Below, piece after piece: positions 60,646-64,000 of a DNA stretch of 64,000 bases. The notes beneath the pieces are model-generated. The model saw only the letters and a list, made by a program, of their open reading frames with translations. It was not told where the DNA came from and did not search any database. Numbering within the stretch: position 1 is the first letter of the stretch; every line of letters begins with the position of its first letter. Source of the DNA: Hyphomicrobiaceae bacterium (GTDB lineage Bacteria > Pseudomonadota > Alphaproteobacteria > Rhizobiales > Ancalomicrobiaceae). The translations under genes were made by a program, and so were the position numbers. The stretch lies in assembly GCA_016793065.1 (NCBI GenBank), contig JAEULV010000050.1:1-64000 (forward strand), given 5' to 3'.

Positions 60646-61491
60646 ATGAACTATCGCCATATCTACCACGCGGGCAATTTCGCCGATGTCTTCAAGCACG
60701 CCGTGCTGGCGCGCATCCTTGCCTATCTCAGGCAGAAGGACGCGCCGTTTCGCGTCCTCGACACCCATGGCGGCATCGGCCTCTACGACCTTTCGTCGGA
60801 AGCCGCCGAAAAGACCGGCGAATGGCGCGACGGCATCGGCCGCCTCGACGGCGAATTGCCGCCGGCCCTTGCCGGCTTCCTTGCGCCCTATCTTGAAGCC
60901 GTCGCCGCGATCCGCGCCGGCGCGCCGGGCGCCGTCTATCCCGGCTCGCCGCTGATCATTCGCCATCACCTGCGCCCCGGCGACGGCCTGACCGCCACCG
61001 AACTCCACCCCGACGATGTCGCGACGCTGAAGCGCTGCTTCGAGTTCGACCGTCAGGCCAAGGTGATCGAACTCGATGGCTGGCTGGCGCTGAAGAGCTT
61101 CCTGCCGTTCCGCGAGCGGCGCGGCCTGGTGCTGATCGATCCGCCGTTCGAGGCCACCGACGAATTCGCCGCCATGGCGCGCGGCCTGGTCGAGGCCCAG
61201 GCCCGCGCCGCCACGTTGACCTATATGCTGTGGTACCCGGTCAAGGACCATGCCGGCGTCGGCCGCTTCGTCAACACCATTGCCGGCCTCGGCATCCGCA
61301 AGATCCTGCGCGCCGAACTCGCCATTGCCGCCCCCGGCCAGCTGCCGGGCCTCTCGGCATCCGGTCTGATCGTCATCAACCCGCCCTGGACCCTGCACGA
61401 CGAGTTGCAGGCGGCGCTGCCGCTGCTCGCCGTGCGCCTCGCCCGTGCCCCCGGCGCCGCCGCGCGGGTCGAATGGCTGGTCGGCGAATAG
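60646..61491 (+). CDS. rlmJ: 23S rRNA (adenine(2030)-N(6))-methyltransferase RlmJ
   Basis: Methylates A2030 in 23S rRNA. The 281-residue protein starts MNYRHIYHAGNFADVFKHAV, the exact family N-terminus. Other features are FRVLDTHGGIGLYDL for the SAM-binding strand, LIDPPFEATDEFAAM for the catalytic DPPF motif (residues about 165-168), and a long C-terminal half with MLWYPVKDHAGVGRF and INPPWTLHDEL. It joins rsmD, tadA and the RluB-type gene as rRNA/tRNA modification functions scattered over the window. A strong hairpin follows. Confidence 0.97.
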   Translation: MNYRHIYHAGNFADVFKHAVLARILAYLRQKDAPFRVLDTHGGIGLYDLSSEAAEKTGEWRDGIGRLDGELPPALAGFLAPYLEAVAAIRAGAPGAVYPGSPLIIRHHLRPGDGLTATELHPDDVATLKRCFEFDRQAKVIELDGWLALKSFLPFRERRGLVLIDPPFEATDEFAAMARGLVEAQARAATLTYMLWYPVKDHAGVGRFVNTIAGLGIRKILRAELAIAAPGQLPGLSASGLIVINPPWTLHDELQAALPLLAVRLARAPGAAARVEWLVGE

Positions 61492-61556
61492 CCGCGACTG
61501 CCATGACTGCCGCTGGTCGGATCGCCCCTGCGTCGCCGAGGGGGCTTTTCGCCGCC

Positions 61557-61583
61557 GGCGGGAATTGCGACGCAATTCCCGCC
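61557..61583. terminator. Perfect 12-bp hairpin after rlmJ
   Basis: GGCGGGAATTGC (61557-61568) pairs perfectly with GCAATTCCCGCC (61572-61583), leaving a 3-base loop. TTGACCG follows. It lies between rlmJ and the next plus-strand gene, 66 bp after the stop codon. It may be a terminator without a strong T-run or an mRNA-stabilising element. Confidence 0.6.
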
Positions 61584-61638
61584 TTGACCGAACCGGCCGG
61601 CTCGCCCATCGTCGCGCCGAACCGTTCCGGAGGTCACC

Positions 61639-62076
61639 ATGCTTCGCGCCGTTGCCGCCCTTGCCCTCGCGCTCGTCTTTGCCGCTCCCGCGACCGCCGC
61701 GCCGGTCGATGCGCTGCTCGCCGGGCGTCCGTCGGCCGATCCTGGCCTTGCCGTTCCGGCCTGCGACGCGGCCGAGGTGTTGTCGACCATCCAGGGTCGC
61801 TTCGCCTCCGCCGAGCTGACCCCGGCGGGTCTCGCCATCGCCGGCATCGACAAGACCCGGCAGTCGCGCTTCGTCGTCAACCGGCCGAGCCCGGTCGCCC
61901 GCCGCTACTGTCAGGCCCGCACGCTGCTGACCAACGGCAAGCACCGGACGCTCTACTATCTGATCGAGCGCAATGCCGGTTTCGCCGGCTATGGCTGGAA
62001 CGTCGAATTCTGCGTCGCCGGTCATGATCGCTGGCACGTCTATGACGGCCGCTGCCGCGCCGCCGCGCAATATTGA
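61639..62076 (+). CDS. Secreted hypothetical protein upstream of RNase T2
   Basis: A 145-residue exported protein: signal peptide LRAVAALALALVFAAPATAA, then a small cysteine-containing domain with VPACDAAEVLSTIQGRF, RYCQARTLLTNGKHRTLYYL and WNVEFCVAGHDRWHVYDGRC (four cysteines likely paired). GGAGG precedes the ATG. The family has no known function but in Hyphomicrobiales it commonly sits beside the RNase T2 gene, as here, only 14 bp apart. The shared secretion route suggests it acts with the nuclease, for example as an inhibitor or a partner; that is inference. Confidence 0.8.
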   Translation: MLRAVAALALALVFAAPATAAPVDALLAGRPSADPGLAVPACDAAEVLSTIQGRFASAELTPAGLAIAGIDKTRQSRFVVNRPSPVARRYCQARTLLTNGKHRTLYYLIERNAGFAGYGWNVEFCVAGHDRWHVYDGRCRAAAQY

Positions 62077-62090
62077 CGGGAGTTGAAGCC

Positions 62091-62777
62091 ATGCATCTGC
62101 GCCGCCTGCTGGCGCGGGCCGTCCTTGCCTGCGTCGTCGTTGCCTGCACGCTTTCCGGTTCCGCCGCCTTCGCCCAATCGCGCTACGGCCGCAGCGCCGA
62201 CGAACCCGGCCGCTTCGACTTCTACGTCCTGACGCTGTCCTGGTCGCCGAGCTACTGCGAGGCCGAGGGCGACCGCCGCAACGACATCCAGTGCGAGCGG
62301 CCTTTCTCGTTCGTCGTCCACGGGCTTTGGCCGCAACACGATCGCGGCTATCCCGCCGACTGCGACGCCCGTGGCCAGCGCGTGCCGGAACGGGTGCTCG
62401 ACACCAATACCGACATCTTCCCCTCGAAGGGCCTGATGATCCACGAGTGGCGCAAGCACGGCACCTGCTCGGGTCTCGATCCCGAGGCCTATTTCAACGC
62501 CGCCCGCGCGCTCTACAAGCGCGTCAGCATCCCGGCATCGCTCGCCGGCGTCATCGCGCCGAAAATGGTCGATCCCGACGCGGTCGAGGCCGAGTTCCGC
62601 GCCGCCAATGCCGGCCTTGCCGCCGAGGCGATCGCCGTCACCTGCGACAACCGCCGCCTGCGCGAGGTCCGCATCTGCTACAAGCGCGACCTGAGCGGCT
62701 ATGTCGCCTGCCCCGAGGTCGATCGCGCCGCCTGCCGCGCCAATCGCACCTATCTGCCGGCGGTGCGCGGACGCTGA
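62091..62777 (+). CDS. Ribonuclease T2 family protein
   Basis: A secreted endoribonuclease, 228 residues, which cleaves RNA via 2',3'-cyclic phosphates. The signal peptide is RRLLARAVLACVVVACTLSG, with cleavage after AFAQ. Both catalytic segments are intact: CAS I FVVHGLWPQH with H77, and CAS II IHEWRKHGTC with H118, E119, K122 and H123. Cysteine spacing (SYCEAEG, DIQCERP, ADCDARG, HGTCSG) supports disulfides and periplasmic or extracellular action, probably scavenging phosphate and nucleosides from RNA. GGGAG lies before the ATG at 62091; a TTG at 62073 is rejected. Confidence 0.95.
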   Translation: MHLRRLLARAVLACVVVACTLSGSAAFAQSRYGRSADEPGRFDFYVLTLSWSPSYCEAEGDRRNDIQCERPFSFVVHGLWPQHDRGYPADCDARGQRVPERVLDTNTDIFPSKGLMIHEWRKHGTCSGLDPEAYFNAARALYKRVSIPASLAGVIAPKMVDPDAVEAEFRAANAGLAAEAIAVTCDNRRLREVRICYKRDLSGYVACPEVDRAACRANRTYLPAVRGR

Positions 62778-62891
62778 GCCTTGGCGCCGCCGTTCATCAA
62801 ACCGGCGCCTTTGTCATCAAATCACGCGGCGATCCGTGGTCTGTCCGGCCATGGATTTCCCGACTGCCTGTTTCCCCGGAGCACCTCGCCG

Positions 62892-64000
62892 ATGCTGTCT
62901 GTCCGTCCGATCGCCGTTGCCCTCGGCCTTTTCCTTGCGTCCGCGCCAGCCTTGACGCTGGCGCAACAGGCCGATGCCCCGAGCGGCTTGCGCACCGACA
63001 CCACCGCGCCGGCCGCCGCCGCGACGCCGGAACCGGCCGCCGCGCCGACGCCCGACACCGCGGCCCCGGCCGCCCCGGCTTCCGCCGTCGCGCCAACCCC
63101 GGCCGCCCCGACGCCGGCCGGGGCAACGCCCGGCTCCGTGCCGACGCCCTCGAACATTGTCGCCAATTTCGGCCCCTGGATCGCCGATTGCGCCGCCGAC
63201 GGCACCTGCCGGGCCGACGCCCGCTCCGCCACCGGCTCGGAAATCCTCACCGTGATCCGCTTTTCCGGGCAGGATGGCTATGCCATCGGCTTTGCCACCC
63301 GCGGCGCCCTCAACGACGTCGATCGCCCGATCAATCTGCGTGTCGACCAGAAGATGATCGCCACCGTCGACAAGCCACGCGGCTACGGCGCCTTCGGCGA
63401 TGTCGACACCTTCTTCCTGATCGATCCCAAGCGGGCCGGCGCGGTGCTTGCCGCCCTGCTCAAGTCGAAATCGGCGCGCGTCGAGTTCATCGACATCGGC
63501 GGGCGCCCCTACGACGCCGATTTTGCCACCGAAAGCCTCGCCCAGGCCCTCGATTATCTCGAGCAGAAGGCCGGCTTCAAGCCCAAGACCCGCGCCGCCG
63601 TCGCCCTGCCGAAGACGCTGCTGCCGGCACCGCCCGTCGACAAGGCGGCCCGCCTCGCCTCCAGCGGCCTGCCGCCGCGCCTCGTCCAGCGCCACAACGT
63701 CACCTCCGATTGCGAGGACCCGTTCTCGCCCAGCCTGTCGACGGTGAAGCCGGTGATCGGCGCCCTGTCGTCGACGGCCATGCTCTATGCCGTTCCCTGC
63801 CTGCGCGGCCAGTTCCAGGTGTCCTATCGGCTCTATGTGGTGGAAAGCGGCGAGATCGGCGGCATCACCCCGATCTATTTCGCCGCCTATGATCCGAGCC
63901 TCGGCTGGCGCGGCACCGACCTGCTCGGCAATGTCGCCTATGACGCCGACAGCCGCCGGCTGAAGACCCTGTGGAAGGCCTCCGGCCCGGGCGATTGCGG
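62892..64000 (+). CDS. DUF1176 domain-containing secreted protein, 3' end outside window
   Basis: An open frame that runs off the right edge of the window; 369 codons are visible. It begins with a signal peptide (RPIAVALGLFLASAPALTLA) and a Pro/Ala/Thr-rich linker (residues 30-90), then the DUF1176 domain: GPWIADCAADGTCRADARSA, VEFIDIGGRPYDADFATESL, SDCEDPFSPSLSTVKP, YAVPCLRGQFQVSYRLYVVE and the ending GDCG at the window edge, which is the usual C-terminal signature. The domain is found in secreted proteins of Proteobacteria with unknown role. It shares the secretion theme of its two upstream neighbours and may be in the same transcript. Confidence 0.85.
   Translation, partial: MLSVRPIAVALGLFLASAPALTLAQQADAPSGLRTDTTAPAAAATPEPAAAPTPDTAAPAAPASAVAPTPAAPTPAGATPGSVPTPSNIVANFGPWIADCAADGTCRADARSATGSEILTVIRFSGQDGYAIGFATRGALNDVDRPINLRVDQKMIATVDKPRGYGAFGDVDTFFLIDPKRAGAVLAALLKSKSARVEFIDIGGRPYDADFATESLAQALDYLEQKAGFKPKTRAAVALPKTLLPAPPVDKAARLASSGLPPRLVQRHNVTSDCEDPFSPSLSTVKPVIGALSSTAMLYAVPCLRGQFQVSYRLYVVESGEIGGITPIYFAAYDPSLGWRGTDLLGNVAYDADSRRLKTLWKASGPGDC

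Overview
The window is a high-GC chromosomal segment of an alphaproteobacterium, most likely order Hyphomicrobiales (Rhizobiales). This rests on the family content: TIGR02301, DUF2093, IalB, RT0821/Lpp0805 and Omp25-type outer-membrane proteins, and on an aa3 oxidase operon in the order ctaC-ctaD-ctaB-coxF-ctaG-ctaE followed by surf1. The genus cannot be named from the sequence alone. Almost all of the window looks like vertically inherited core genome. I see no phage, plasmid, transposase, CRISPR array or rRNA. Two tRNA genes are present: Gln(TTG) and Pro(CGG).

Layout. 1-8.4 kb: the 3' end of a chemoreceptor gene, a histidine phosphatase, several small conserved Hyphomicrobiales genes, a minus-strand NUDIX operon, a GlcD/D2HGDH-like FAD dehydrogenase, then fabI and aroC. 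8.4-17 kb: RNA-modification genes (rsmD, an RluB-type synthase with a long disordered tail, tadA), a patatin-like lipase behind a small tandem repeat, an aminoglycoside-phosphotransferase-fold gene paired with a haloacetate-dehalogenase-like hydrolase, purD and ubiA. 17-26.4 kb: DUF2093, a MATE transporter, a 35-residue lipoprotein, tldD, then a tightly overlapped three-gene operon (Sel1-repeat protein, caspase-fold protein, unknown secreted protein), and an IalB protein.

26.4-33.5 kb: the cytochrome c oxidase operon. Its long leader carries a perfect FNR/FixK-type box, a second longer palindrome and a hairpin. The surf1 gene is bracketed by two copies of a structured repeat of about 125 bp. 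33.5-45.3 kb: a PTR1/FolM-like pteridine reductase, two paralogous outer-membrane beta-barrels, a GST, small proteins, a class III aminotransferase, a SCO copper chaperone, dxs, an MFS transporter and fdhD. 45.3-50 kb: an AT-rich leader and a 1163-residue RTX/cadherin secreted protein built of 103-112-residue modules, then an unrecognised 160-residue protein. 50-64 kb: tRNAs, selO, corA, a 56-residue protein with no recognised family, a YjgN - M48 peptidase - DUF1499 envelope cluster, an MBL hydrolase with pdxH, an RT0821-type lipoprotein, a CbpA-like DnaJ protein, rlmJ, a secreted RNase T2 and a DUF1176 gene cut by the window end.

How the genes work together. The clearest functional unit is aa3 oxidase assembly: structural subunits I, II and III, heme O synthase, the Cox11 and Surf1 assembly factors, with a SCO chaperone encoded 7 kb away. 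The least understood units are the caspase operon at 21.2-25.8 kb and the YjgN/M48/DUF1499 cluster at 53.9-57.3 kb. All gene names come from motif and family recognition by eye. No database search was run.
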